This document shows positions 1 through 7,187 of a stretch of 42,985 nucleotides of DNA, in pieces. Under the pieces are notes generated by a model. The model made no database searches. It saw nothing but the letters and a program-made list of their open reading frames with translations, and was not told the DNA's origin. Source of the stretch: an uncultured Prevotellaceae bacterium. GTDB taxonomy: Bacteria; Bacteroidota; Bacteroidia; Bacteroidales; Bacteroidaceae. The DNA lies in contig CADBLU010000084.1 of the NCBI GenBank assembly GCA_902795605.1, positions 1 through 42,985 on the forward strand. Reading direction: 5' to 3'. The number at the start of each line of letters is the position of its first letter. The first letter of the stretch is position 1. Made by a program: the position numbers and the translations under genes.

Positions 1-330
1 GTAGTCGCCCTGCTGACGAGGCTGGTAGTCACCCTGCTGACGGGGCTGGTAGTCGCCCTGCTGACGGGGCTGGTAGCCACCCTGACGGGGCTGGTAGCCA
101 CCCTGCTGACGGGGCTGATAGCCACCCTGACGGGGCTGGTAGTCACCCTGCTGACGGGGCTGGTAGTCACCCTGCTGACGGGGCTGGTAGTCGCCCTGCT
201 GACGAGGCTGATAACCACCCTGACGGGGCTGATAGCCACCCTGCTGACGGGGCTGATAGCCACCTTGACGGGGCTGGTAGCCACCCTGCTGACGGGGCTG
301 GTAGCCACCCTGACGAGGCTGGTAGCCTTC
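1..330 (-). repeat. Tandem 21/24-bp coding repeat (YQPRQ units)
   Basis: The sequence is built from near-identical 21- and 24-base units encoding GGYQPRQ and QGGYQPRQ or QGDYQPRQ. Units differ mainly by Gly/Asp (GGY versus GDY) and by one or two Gln codons. The array is in frame with the surrounding gene and extends beyond the window, so unit number is unknown and may vary between strains by slippage. Confidence 0.9.
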
Positions 331-606
331 GCCGGAATTATTGTAACGGGGACGGTACGAGCGCTGAGCGCCGCCAGACTGGAGTCCGGCGCCGAAGCCC
401 TCAGGACGGAAACCGCCCTCTTCATCGTTTGTCCTGTCTACGGAATAGGTTCGTTGAGAGTGGATGCGTGGGCGCTGCGGACGTGCACCGCCACGATAAT
501 CCCTTGAATAGTTGCCTGGCTGTCCAGATGACTGGTAACCTTCGCGGCCGCCTGAAGTCTGCTCCTGTGATTGTTCTTCTTTCTTGTTTTCGTTTTCAGT
601 ATCCAT
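1..606 (-). CDS. Repeat-rich N-terminus of probable RluB-type rRNA pseudouridine synthase (partial)
   Basis: The gene enters from the left edge; 202 codons are visible from the ATG at 606. The protein begins MDTENENKKEEQSQEQ, continues through an Arg/Gly/Gln-rich stretch (residues ~20-95), and then becomes a tandem array of seven- and eight-residue units of the type GGYQPRQ, QGGYQPRQ or QGDYQPRQ that is still running at the window edge. No catalytic domain lies inside the window. Bacteroidales genomes often have a pseudouridine synthase of the RluB/RsuA family with a long basic low-complexity N-terminal extension next to purB, so that is the best guess; an RNA-binding protein with a disordered RG/YQ-rich region is the alternative. 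purB lies 51 bases upstream on the same strand, so the two are probably co-transcribed. The reading frame is certain, the family assignment is inference from context. Confidence 0.5.
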   Translation of the reverse strand, partial: MDTENENKKEEQSQEQTSGGREGYQSSGQPGNYSRDYRGGARPQRPRIHSQRTYSVDRTNDEEGGFRPEGFGAGLQSGGAQRSYRPRYNNSGEGYQPRQGGYQPRQQGGYQPRQGGYQPRQQGGYQPRQGGYQPRQQGDYQPRQQGDYQPRQQGDYQPRQGGYQPRQQGGYQPRQGGYQPRQQGDYQPRQQGDYQPRQQGDY

Positions 607-657
607 AATCAATTGTTTTTGTGTAGCCTCACGGCTGGGTGAATAAATGACTGTGTT

Positions 658-2007
658 TTAAATTCCTGTATAATTGTGCGGCGTAATCGCCAGCAGTTGA
701 TTTCTTACTTCCTCAGAGACATCCAGCGTCATGACGAAATCGTGGATGGTCTGTGCTGTCATTTTCTCGTTGGTACGAGTGAGTTGCTTGAGCGCCTCAT
801 AAGGATGGGGATAGGCCTCGCGGCGAAGGATGGTCTGGATGGCTTCCGCCACCACGGCCCAGTTGTTGTCGAGGTCGGCACGGATGGCACCCTCGTTGAG
901 AATCAGTTTGCGAAGCCCCTTGAGCGTGCTGTCGACAGCGATGACCGTATGGCCGAGGGGCACACCCACATTGCGCAGCACCGTGGAGTCGGTGAGGTCG
1001 CGCTGCAGACGGCTCACGGGAAGTTTGGCGGCAAGGAACTGAAGCAGTGCGTTGGAGATGCCCAGGTTGCCCTCGCTGTTCTCGAAATCGATGGGGTTGA
1101 CTTTATGAGGCATGGCGCTCGACCCCACCTCGCCCTTCTTGATCTTCTGCTTGAAATACTCCATGGAGATATACATCCAGAAGTCTCTGTCGAGGTCGAT
1201 GATGATGGTGTTGACACGGCGGAGGGCATCGAAGACGCCGCCGAGGCAGTCGTAGTTGCTGATCTGAGTGGTATACTCCTCACGCTCAAGTCCGAGGCGC
1301 TCGGCCACGAAGCCATTAGCAAAGGCACGCCAATCGATGTCGGGATAGGCCACATGATGGGCATTTAGATTGCCGGTGGCACCGCCGAACTTCGCTGTGA
1401 CGGGGCAGGATTTCAACTGCTCCACCTGGCGGCGAAGGCGGTAGGCAAAGACTTGCACCTCCTTGCCCAGGCGCGTGGGAGAGGCAGGCTGACCGTGGGT
1501 CTTGGCGAGCATCGCCACATCCTTCCACTCCTCGGCATAGGCTTCCAACTGTGCTATCAGTTCGTCGAGCAGAGGATAGACCACATCCGTCAGCGCTTCC
1601 TTGATCGAGAGGGGCACCGAGGTGTTGTTGATATCCTGTGAAGTGAGGCCAAAATGGATGAATTCCTTGTATTCATCGAAATTGCCCATCGCATCAAGCT
1701 GCTCCTTGATGTAATACTCCACGGCCTTCACGTCGTGGTTGGTCGTCTTCTCGATTTCCTTCACACGGCGGGCACCCTCCACAGTCAGATCGCTGTAGAT
1801 AGAGCGGAGCTGCGGAAAGAGCGAATGATCAAAACTGGAAAGTTGAGGCAAAGGCAATTCGCACAGAGCAATGAAATACTCTATTTCAACGCGTATCCTG
1901 TATCTGATGAGAGCATACTCTGAGAAATATCCTGAGAGAAGTTCTGTTTTTCCTCTATAACGGCCGTCGATAGGTGATATGGCCGTCAGTGTGTCTAGAC
2001 TGATCAT
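658..2007 (-). CDS. purB: Adenylosuccinate lyase
   Basis: A 449-residue protein of the fumarase/aspartase superfamily. It cleaves SAICAR to AICAR plus fumarate and adenylosuccinate to AMP plus fumarate, in de novo purine synthesis and the AMP branch. The superfamily signature SSAMPHKVNPIDFE lies near residues 290-308 and contains the mobile-loop catalytic Ser; THGQPASPT near 168-176 holds the catalytic His. TSQDINNTS near residues 120-130 is another conserved ligand segment. Length matches the E. coli-type enzyme (about 456). The ATG at 2007 gives the expected N-terminus (MISLDTLTAISPIDGRY). A TAATTTTG promoter element lies 65 bases upstream. The repeat-rich pseudouridine-synthase-like gene follows on the same strand. 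Confidence 0.97.
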   Translation of the reverse strand: MISLDTLTAISPIDGRYRGKTELLSGYFSEYALIRYRIRVEIEYFIALCELPLPQLSSFDHSLFPQLRSIYSDLTVEGARRVKEIEKTTNHDVKAVEYYIKEQLDAMGNFDEYKEFIHFGLTSQDINNTSVPLSIKEALTDVVYPLLDELIAQLEAYAEEWKDVAMLAKTHGQPASPTRLGKEVQVFAYRLRRQVEQLKSCPVTAKFGGATGNLNAHHVAYPDIDWRAFANGFVAERLGLEREEYTTQISNYDCLGGVFDALRRVNTIIIDLDRDFWMYISMEYFKQKIKKGEVGSSAMPHKVNPIDFENSEGNLGISNALLQFLAAKLPVSRLQRDLTDSTVLRNVGVPLGHTVIAVDSTLKGLRKLILNEGAIRADLDNNWAVVAEAIQTILRREAYPHPYEALKQLTRTNEKMTAQTIHDFVMTLDVSEEVRNQLLAITPHNYTGI

Positions 2008-2071
2008 TTAAACTATTATGGTATCCTTACTGTTTATCCTATTATTGGGACTGATAATCCGATATTCGACG

Positions 2072-2079
2072 CAAAATTA
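2072..2079 (-). promoter_or_regulatory. Probable purB promoter -7 element
   Basis: The minus strand reads TAATTTTG, matching the Bacteroidales TAnnTTTG box, 65 bases upstream of the purB ATG. No convincing TTTG partner was found at 19-22 bases upstream, so only the -7 box is called. Confidence 0.5.
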
Positions 2080-2176
2080 CGAATTTTATGTGGATATGAC
2101 GAATTGTTTTCTATAAAAAATGATAAATTTTCGCAAAACCTGATGGCAAAGGCAAGCATGTCAAAGTGAGGTAGAC

Positions 2177-2209
2177 AAAAAACCCTGCAGCCCCGAAGAG
2201 CCACAGAGT
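2177..2209 (-). terminator. Intrinsic terminator of tRNA-Val
   Basis: On the minus strand, 2209-2198 pairs with 2193-2182 in a 12-bp stem (with several G-U pairs) closed by a TTCG tetraloop and followed by a run of six T. It lies just behind the tRNA 3' end, where a terminator is expected. Confidence 0.75.
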
Positions 2210-2221
2210 TCACCCCAAAAG

Positions 2222-2296
2222 TGGGCGTTGACGGATTCGAACCGCCGACCCTCTGCTTGTAAGGCAGATGCTCTAAACCAGCTGAGCTAAACGCCC
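2222..2296 (-). tRNA. tRNA-Val (anticodon TAC)
   Basis: A full cloverleaf reads on the minus strand. The acceptor stem is GGGCGTT/AACGCCC, the D arm GCTCAGCTGGTTTAGAGC, the anticodon stem TCTGC/GCAGA with loop CTTACAA (anticodon TAC, valine), and the T arm carries TTCGAAT. The discriminator base is A and CCA is not encoded. It has its own promoter and terminator. Confidence 0.97.
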
Positions 2297-2314
2297 CTCG
2301 CTCAAAAAGCGTTG

Positions 2315-2346
2315 CAAAGGTAAGCATATTTTGACAACCCACCAAA
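2315..2346 (-). promoter_or_regulatory. tRNA-Val promoter
   Basis: The minus strand has TTTG (2346-2343) and TACCTTTG (2322-2315) separated by 20 bases, an excellent match to the Bacteroidales consensus. The predicted start is about 13 bases before the mature tRNA 5' end. Confidence 0.75.
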
Positions 2347-2410
2347 TTTTTGGCCTATTTTTTCCACAAAGGCCCCTGCAAAGAGCCTTTTCACAGGACT
2401 TCACAGCAGA

Positions 2411-2450
2411 TTTATAAGCGTAGAAGCGTCTTTATAAGGGTCAAAGCGTC
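2411..2450. repeat. 20-bp imperfect tandem duplication upstream of trpS
   Basis: Positions 2411-2430 and 2431-2450 are direct copies with three differences (TTTATAAG...AAGCGTC). They sit in the non-coding stretch 2347-2574 between the tRNA-Val promoter and the trpS promoter. Two TTGCCACAA copies also lie near 2476 and 2499. Nothing else was recognised in this stretch. Confidence 0.6.
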
Positions 2451-2574
2451 GATTACGTTTGAAATTGTGAATGCTTTGCCACAAATATCACCCAATTTTG
2501 CCACAAGCGAAGTGACAGCAAAAATCACCTCGACAGAATTAGCAGAACCCACCTTAATAAAAAATGAACTTCTT

Positions 2575-2605
2575 TTTGTTCTTCACTCGATTTTACGTAA
2601 CTTTG
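2575..2605 (+). promoter_or_regulatory. trpS promoter
   Basis: TTTG (2575-2578) and TAACTTTG (2598-2605) are separated by 19 bases, a textbook Bacteroidales promoter. Transcription should start near 2611, giving a leader of about 25 bases. This rules out the in-frame upstream ATG at 2564, which lies before the promoter. Confidence 0.8.
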
Positions 2606-2635
2606 CACCCAATACACACAACAGAGATAAAAAAA

Positions 2636-3625
2636 ATGGAAAAAGTAGTAAGCGGCATCAGGCCAACCGGCAACCTGCACTTAGGCAATTACTTCGGTGC
2701 AGTGAAGAGTTTCGTTAAAATGCAAGATGAATATGACTGTATGTTTTTCATCGCCGACTGGCACAGCCTGACCACCCATCCGAAACCGGACGACATACAA
2801 AGCAGCGCCCGCACCATCCTGGCGGAATATCTGGCTTGTGGTATCGATCCCGAGAAAGCACCTATCTATGTGCAGAGCGACGTGAAGGAGACCCTCGAGC
2901 TCTATCTCTTCCTCAATATGAACATGTATCTCGGGGAACTGGAGAGGGTGACCACTTTCAAGGAGAAAGCACGCAAGCAACCCGACAACATCAACGCAGG
3001 ACTGCTCACCTACCCCACCCTCATGGCTGCCGACATCCTGCAGCACCGGGCCAACAAGGTGCCGGTGGGCAAAGACCAGGAGCAGAACATGGAGATGGCC
3101 CGCAGATGCGCACGACGCTTCAACAACATCTACGGCGTGGAGTTCTTCCCCGAACCACAGAATTTCTACTTCGCCGACAAGGCGCTGAAGGTGCCGGGAC
3201 TCGACGGCAGCGGAAAGATGGGCAAGAGTGAGGGCAACTGCATCTATCTGCGCGACGACGACAAGACCATCACCAAGAAAGTGATGAAGGCCGTCACCGA
3301 CATGGGACCGCAGACACCCAACAGTGAGCGCCCTGAGGTCATCGAGAATCTTTTCACCTTCCTGCTGCTGAGCTCCAACAAGGAGGCCTACGACTATTTC
3401 GACGAGAAATGGAACGACTGCACACTGAGATACGGCGATCTGAAGAAGTATATCGCCGCCGACCTGGTGAAGACCATTGCACCCATCCGCGAGCGCATTC
3501 AGGAGTTCAGCGCCGACACCAAGCGGCTCGACCGCATCGCCCTCGAGGGTGCCGAGCGCGCACGTGAGAGTGCACGCGCCACCATCGAAGAGGTAAGACG
3601 CATCATCGGATTCAGAGTGAAATAA
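2636..3625 (+). CDS. trpS: Tryptophanyl-tRNA synthetase
   Basis: A class I aminoacyl-tRNA synthetase of 329 residues that charges tRNA-Trp in the cytoplasm. The N-terminus MEKVVSGIRPTGNLHLGNY carries the HIGH-type motif (TGNLHLGNY, residues 11-19), and KMGKS at 194-198 is the KMSKS loop. The Rossmann-fold core is interrupted by the usual connective region, and length matches bacterial TrpS (about 330). The ATG at 2636 follows an A-rich leader and is the only start downstream of the promoter. It is monocistronic: an intrinsic terminator follows after the repeat-filled 3' region, and the next gene is convergent. Confidence 0.97.
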   Translation: MEKVVSGIRPTGNLHLGNYFGAVKSFVKMQDEYDCMFFIADWHSLTTHPKPDDIQSSARTILAEYLACGIDPEKAPIYVQSDVKETLELYLFLNMNMYLGELERVTTFKEKARKQPDNINAGLLTYPTLMAADILQHRANKVPVGKDQEQNMEMARRCARRFNNIYGVEFFPEPQNFYFADKALKVPGLDGSGKMGKSEGNCIYLRDDDKTITKKVMKAVTDMGPQTPNSERPEVIENLFTFLLLSSNKEAYDYFDEKWNDCTLRYGDLKKYIAADLVKTIAPIRERIQEFSADTKRLDRIALEGAERARESARATIEEVRRIIGFRVK

Positions 3626-3697
3626 GCTCCTTGAAAAGCGAAATAAACTCCTTGAAAAGTGAAATAAGCTCCTTGAAAAGCGAAATAAGCTCCTTGA
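3619..3697. repeat. 21-bp tandem repeat at the trpS 3' end
   Basis: Units of GAAATAAGCTCCTTGAAAAG plus one base (3619-3639, 3640-3660, 3661-3681, 3682-3697 partial) begin inside the last codons and stop of trpS. Two copies of TTCCTCGCATTGGAAGA follow (about 3707-3753). The forward frame has stops, so the array is not coding. Confidence 0.85.
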
Positions 3698-3757
3698 GAT
3701 AAGTTCCTTCCTCGCATTGGAAGATAAAAAATTCCCTTCCTCGCATTGGAAGATTAG

Positions 3758-3794
3758 AAGAGGGGGTGGCACAAGATGCCACCCCCTCTTTTTT
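3758..3794 (+). terminator. Intrinsic terminator of trpS
   Basis: A 14-bp stem (3758-3771 with 3777-3790), G/C-rich in the middle (GGGGGTGGCA), with loop CAAGA and six T at 3789-3794. The A/T ends make it potentially bidirectional. Confidence 0.85.
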
Positions 3795-3846
3795 GACCTT
3801 TTCATGCGGGCAGGGAGCATGGGAGCATGGGATGCAGAAATATCGT

Positions 3847-3942
3847 TATCACGGGATGACGGGATAACGGGATGACGAAATAACGTTATAACGAAATAAC
3901 GTGATAACGAAATAACGTGATAACGCAATAACGTCATCCCGA
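3847..3942. repeat. 8-bp tandem array (RATAACGN)
   Basis: Twelve consecutive 8-base units, such as GATAACGG, AATAACGT, TATAACGA and GATGACGG, lie between the convergent trpS and OmpA terminators. Outer units are more diverged (TATCACGG at 3847, CATCCCGA at 3935). No gene or RNA was recognised here. Confidence 0.85.
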
Positions 3943-3954
3943 AATACCCCCCCC

Positions 3955-3989
3955 AAAAAAAGCAGGCACTCCGCATGGAGTGCCTGCTT
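3955..3989 (-). terminator. Intrinsic terminator of the OmpA-family gene
   Basis: A perfect 13-bp stem (3960-3972 with 3977-3989, arms AAGCAGGCACTCC) and loop GCAT, followed on the minus strand by a T run from 3961 to 3955. It lies 30 bases behind the OmpA stop codon. Confidence 0.9.
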
Positions 3990-4018
3990 GAAAATGCTTT
4001 GTAATATCTTTGTCCTGA

Positions 4019-5170
4019 TTAGCGAACCTCGACAGTAGCACGACGGTTGAGCTCGAACGGTGAGAGGATGTCTACACCACCCTTGCCAACAGAAGTGATC
4101 TTGCTGCGGTTCACACCCATACCGACAACTTCCTCGACAACGGTCTTGGCACGCTCGTCGGAAAGCCACTGGTTGTGCTCGGGATTGCCGGTAGCGCTGT
4201 CAGCATAACCGGTGACCAGCACGTTGGCGTTCTTCTCAACAGCATACTTGGCCAGAGTGCGGACGTCGACCATGTCGCGTGAGTAGGAAGGACCGCTCTT
4301 GGTCTTGTTGCAATAGAAGAACACAGTGGCGGGAGGAGCGATAGCCGAAACAACGGGCACCTCGGGGCACTTGTGGTTGCGGATGAGGTTGTTCAGACGG
4401 TCGATCTCGGCGTTGGCGTCAGCAAGCTGAGCATTGAGGGCGTCGATCTGCGACTGATGGAGAGCCTTGATAGCGGCCACATCGGGCACTTTGTCCCATG
4501 TACCCTTGCCAAGGTTGAAGGTCAGGCCGAGCTCTGCATACAGCAGGTTGTCGTGCGAGTCCCAACCACGGTTGGCGGGGTCGATGATAGCGTCATAACC
4601 GTCGATGTCGGTCTCGATACGGTTCCAGCCCAACTCGAGGTTGAGGAACACCTTGCGGCTCAGACGGAACTCGTTGAGGATACCAGCATTGAGGTCCATG
4701 CCGTAGCGGTTGTGAGTCATGGAGCGGCCAATACCACCACCGATGAAGGGGATGAAATTCCAAACACGGTCGGGGTTGTAGCCACAGAGCATATTGCTCA
4801 CGTTGAACAGCACATTCTCATTGAGAAGCCAGAACTTGTTGTAGTATCCTTTGCCGTCGCCGTTGAACTCACGGACAGACTTGCCCCAGATACCCATCAG
4901 CTTGGTGCGGAGGCCGAGACCGGGGGTGAACCATTTACCGATGGCTACCGATGCGCCGGGATTTGAGCGGAAGTCCTCAATCGGGCTGCGGTCAAGACCA
5001 GCTCCATGCTCCTCTGCGGAATACCAAGCATTCCACTGGGCTCCTACTTGAATGAACCAGTTGCTCCAGAATGAGTTGGTGGCCACACTGTATTTCAGTG
5101 TGGGGTCATCCTGTGCCATGGCTGAAAAAGATACGCTGACGAGGGCCAGCACCATTAATAGTTTTTTCAT
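4019..5170 (-). CDS. OmpA-family outer membrane protein
   Basis: A 383-residue porin-like protein. The signal peptide MKKLLMVLALVSVSFSAMA is followed by an N-terminal beta-barrel starting with the Bacteroidales OmpA pattern NSFWSNWFIQVGAQ, rich in alternating aromatic strands (residues ~25-230). A short coiled linker follows (QSQIDALNAQLADANAEIDR), then a C-terminal OmpA domain (about 275-383) with GYADSATGNPEHNQWLSDER, the peptidoglycan-binding motif with Asp and Arg. The role expected from the family is anchoring the outer membrane to peptidoglycan. It is transcribed alone from an A+T-rich upstream region, probably at a high level, and ends at a strong terminator. Confidence 0.93.
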   Translation of the reverse strand: MKKLLMVLALVSVSFSAMAQDDPTLKYSVATNSFWSNWFIQVGAQWNAWYSAEEHGAGLDRSPIEDFRSNPGASVAIGKWFTPGLGLRTKLMGIWGKSVREFNGDGKGYYNKFWLLNENVLFNVSNMLCGYNPDRVWNFIPFIGGGIGRSMTHNRYGMDLNAGILNEFRLSRKVFLNLELGWNRIETDIDGYDAIIDPANRGWDSHDNLLYAELGLTFNLGKGTWDKVPDVAAIKALHQSQIDALNAQLADANAEIDRLNNLIRNHKCPEVPVVSAIAPPATVFFYCNKTKSGPSYSRDMVDVRTLAKYAVEKNANVLVTGYADSATGNPEHNQWLSDERAKTVVEEVVGMGVNRSKITSVGKGGVDILSPFELNRRATVEVR

Positions 5171-5237
5171 AACCTTTTATGTTTAAAAAATCAAAAATTA
5201 ATATAATCTATTTAACGTTTACGATATTTTTCCGCCG

Positions 5238-5245
5238 CAAAGATA
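5238..5245 (-). promoter_or_regulatory. Promoter -7 element of the OmpA-family gene
   Basis: The minus strand reads TATCTTTG, 67 bases before the ATG at 5170, within a very A+T-rich stretch (5171-5342). The only TTTG upstream is 11 bases away, too close, so the -33 box is not assigned. Confidence 0.55.
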
Positions 5246-5296
5246 ATATTTTTTTTCAAATGTTATTATTTTTTCTAAAGAAAATTTCACTTTTCC

Positions 5297-5329
5297 CCGA
5301 AAAAATCCCCTATTTATGCGTTTTTTCGG
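5297..5329 (-). terminator. Weak A/T-rich hairpin after mutL
   Basis: CCGAAAAAA and TTTTTTCGG pair (5297-5305 with 5321-5329) across a 15-base loop, 14 bases behind mutL. There is no clear T run after it, so termination is only a possibility. Confidence 0.3.
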
Positions 5330-5342
5330 ACATTTTGCATCT

Positions 5343-7160
5343 TTATCCCAGCAAATGTTCTATTTCTTGCTGCTCAAGAATACACGTGATCGGCTTGCCG
5401 TCGGGCGACTGATTGGCATTGGAACAGGCGAAGAGCCGATTGATGAGATTTTCCATCTCATCGTTGGACAACACCTGCCCGTAAGGGATGGCGGCACTGC
5501 GGGCCATACTCAGCGCCATCGCACTGTCGAGGCCGTCGCGCGCCTGCCCCACACGCTCGCGTGTGGCGGCGATGAGTCCCTGCAGCATGGCGGGTCCGTC
5601 GATGCCTTCAATCTCTGCCGGCACCCCGTTGACGGCGAAGCTGTCTCCTCCGAGGTCGGAGATGGAGAATCCGGCATGCTCGATATCGCCGATGGACTGC
5701 CGCATGATGGCGGCGTCGGCGGGCGACAGTCTCACCACTTCGGGGAAGAGCACCTTCTGCGTGGCCCACTTGTGCTTGCGCATCTTGTCGAGATACTCCT
5801 CGTAGAGCACCCTGAGGTGGGCCCTGTGCTGGTCGATGATCATCAGTCCCGACTTCACGGCGGTCATGATGAGACGTCCTTTATACTGATAGTGCACAGG
5901 CGACTTCTCGGAGATGATGTCGGTGTCTGACGGCTCCGGCTCGTCATCGCCGAAGAGCGTGGGCTCGGACGGCAGGCGGTCGCCGTCGGGCACGCCATAG
6001 AGTTGCTCCCAATGGTCGGCACGCGGCTGGAAGCTGCGGTTGCGGCTATCGTTGAAGGGGTTGTATTGGGGGTTCGTCCTCACCTCCGGCGTCGCCCTCG
6101 TGCCGTCAGTGGGGTCGAAGACAGGGATGTCGGGACGGCCTTCGGTGTCGAACTCTATCGACGGGATGGCGCTGAACTTCCCCACCGCCTCCTTGACGGC
6201 GGCAGAGATGATCTGCCATATCGCCTGTTCGTTGTCAAACTTGATTTCGGTCTTCGTGGGGTGGATGTTGACATCGATGTCGGAGGGCGCCACATCGAGG
6301 TAGAGGAAGAAGGGCACCTGCTCGCCCTGAGGGACAAGGCGCTCATAGGGAGCCTGCACCGCCTTGGCGAAATAGGCATGCCTCATGTAGCGGTTGTTGA
6401 CGAAAAAGAACTGATAAGCCCCTTTCTTGCGTGCCGACTCTGGTTTGCCCACAAAGCCCGTCACATGGCAGATGGCCGTCTCCACCTCCACGGGCAGCAA
6501 ATCCTGGTTGAGACGTTTGCCGAAGACATCGATGATGCGCTGGCGCAGACCCGTGACAGGCAGGTTGGATATCTCGGTCCCGTTGCTGTGCAATGTGAAA
6601 GCCACCTGGGGATTCACCAGTACGATACGCTCATAGGCAGAGAGGATATTGTTGAGTTCGGTGGCGTTCGACTTGAGGAACTTCCTGCGCGCAGGCACGT
6701 TGAAGAAGAGGTTCTCCACCTTGAACTGGCTGCCCGGAGGACAGGCCACCGGCTGCTGCGAGACGAACTTCGACCCGTGGATGCGCACCTCGGTGCCCAC
6801 CTCATCGGTGTGCAGGCGCGTGGTGAGGCTCACCTGCGCCACGGCGGCGACAGAGGCCAGGGCCTCGCCGCGGAACCCCATGGTGTGGAGGTCGAAGAGG
6901 TCGGCAGCGGCGCGTATCTTCGACGTGGCGTGACGCTCAAACGACAGGCGCGCGTCGGTGGCCGACATACCGCAGCCGTCATCGATCACCTGTATCGACG
7001 TCCTCCCGGCGTCCACCACGATCACGTGCACCTCATGTGCGCCGGCATCGAGAGCATTCTCCACCAACTCTTTCACCACCGAGGCAGGCCGCTGGATGAC
7101 CTCACCGGCGGCAATCTGGTTGGCCACGGAGTCGGGAAGCAATTGAATAATGTCACTCAT
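5343..7160 (-). CDS. mutL: DNA mismatch repair protein MutL
   Basis: A 605-residue GHKL-ATPase that links MutS mismatch recognition to downstream repair. The N-terminal ATPase motifs are intact: ELVENALDAG (residues ~31-40), DDGCGM, ATSKI and GFRGEAL; the MutL transducer domain follows to about residue 330. The C-terminal dimerisation domain has lost the metal sites of nicking MutL proteins: the DQHA(X)2E(X)4E motif reads DQHRAHLRVLYE, the Cys of the ACR/ACK region is Arg (MARSAAI), and CPHGRP reads SPDGKP. This suggests a MutL without endonuclease activity. It is the last gene of the guaB-to-mutL operon, 27 bases behind the OstA-like gene. The start MSDIIQLLPDSVANQIAAGE is canonical. Confidence 0.96.
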   Translation of the reverse strand: MSDIIQLLPDSVANQIAAGEVIQRPASVVKELVENALDAGAHEVHVIVVDAGRTSIQVIDDGCGMSATDARLSFERHATSKIRAAADLFDLHTMGFRGEALASVAAVAQVSLTTRLHTDEVGTEVRIHGSKFVSQQPVACPPGSQFKVENLFFNVPARRKFLKSNATELNNILSAYERIVLVNPQVAFTLHSNGTEISNLPVTGLRQRIIDVFGKRLNQDLLPVEVETAICHVTGFVGKPESARKKGAYQFFFVNNRYMRHAYFAKAVQAPYERLVPQGEQVPFFLYLDVAPSDIDVNIHPTKTEIKFDNEQAIWQIISAAVKEAVGKFSAIPSIEFDTEGRPDIPVFDPTDGTRATPEVRTNPQYNPFNDSRNRSFQPRADHWEQLYGVPDGDRLPSEPTLFGDDEPEPSDTDIISEKSPVHYQYKGRLIMTAVKSGLMIIDQHRAHLRVLYEEYLDKMRKHKWATQKVLFPEVVRLSPADAAIMRQSIGDIEHAGFSISDLGGDSFAVNGVPAEIEGIDGPAMLQGLIAATRERVGQARDGLDSAMALSMARSAAIPYGQVLSNDEMENLINRLFACSNANQSPDGKPITCILEQQEIEHLLG

Positions 7161-7187
7161 TTCTTTCTTTGCCTGTGGGAGAGCATG

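Noticed and set aside
265..507. Plus-strand frame inside the YQPRQ repeat region
   Set aside because: It is the antisense reading of the tandem repeat; the minus frame is continuous with a natural start and composition.
2034..2345. Minus-strand open frame across the tRNA-Val gene
   Set aside because: It reads through a tRNA with its own promoter and terminator and has no family resemblance.
2564..2635. Upstream in-frame ATG for trpS
   Set aside because: It lies before the trpS promoter, so it would not be in the transcript; the protein family starts at the ATG at 2636.
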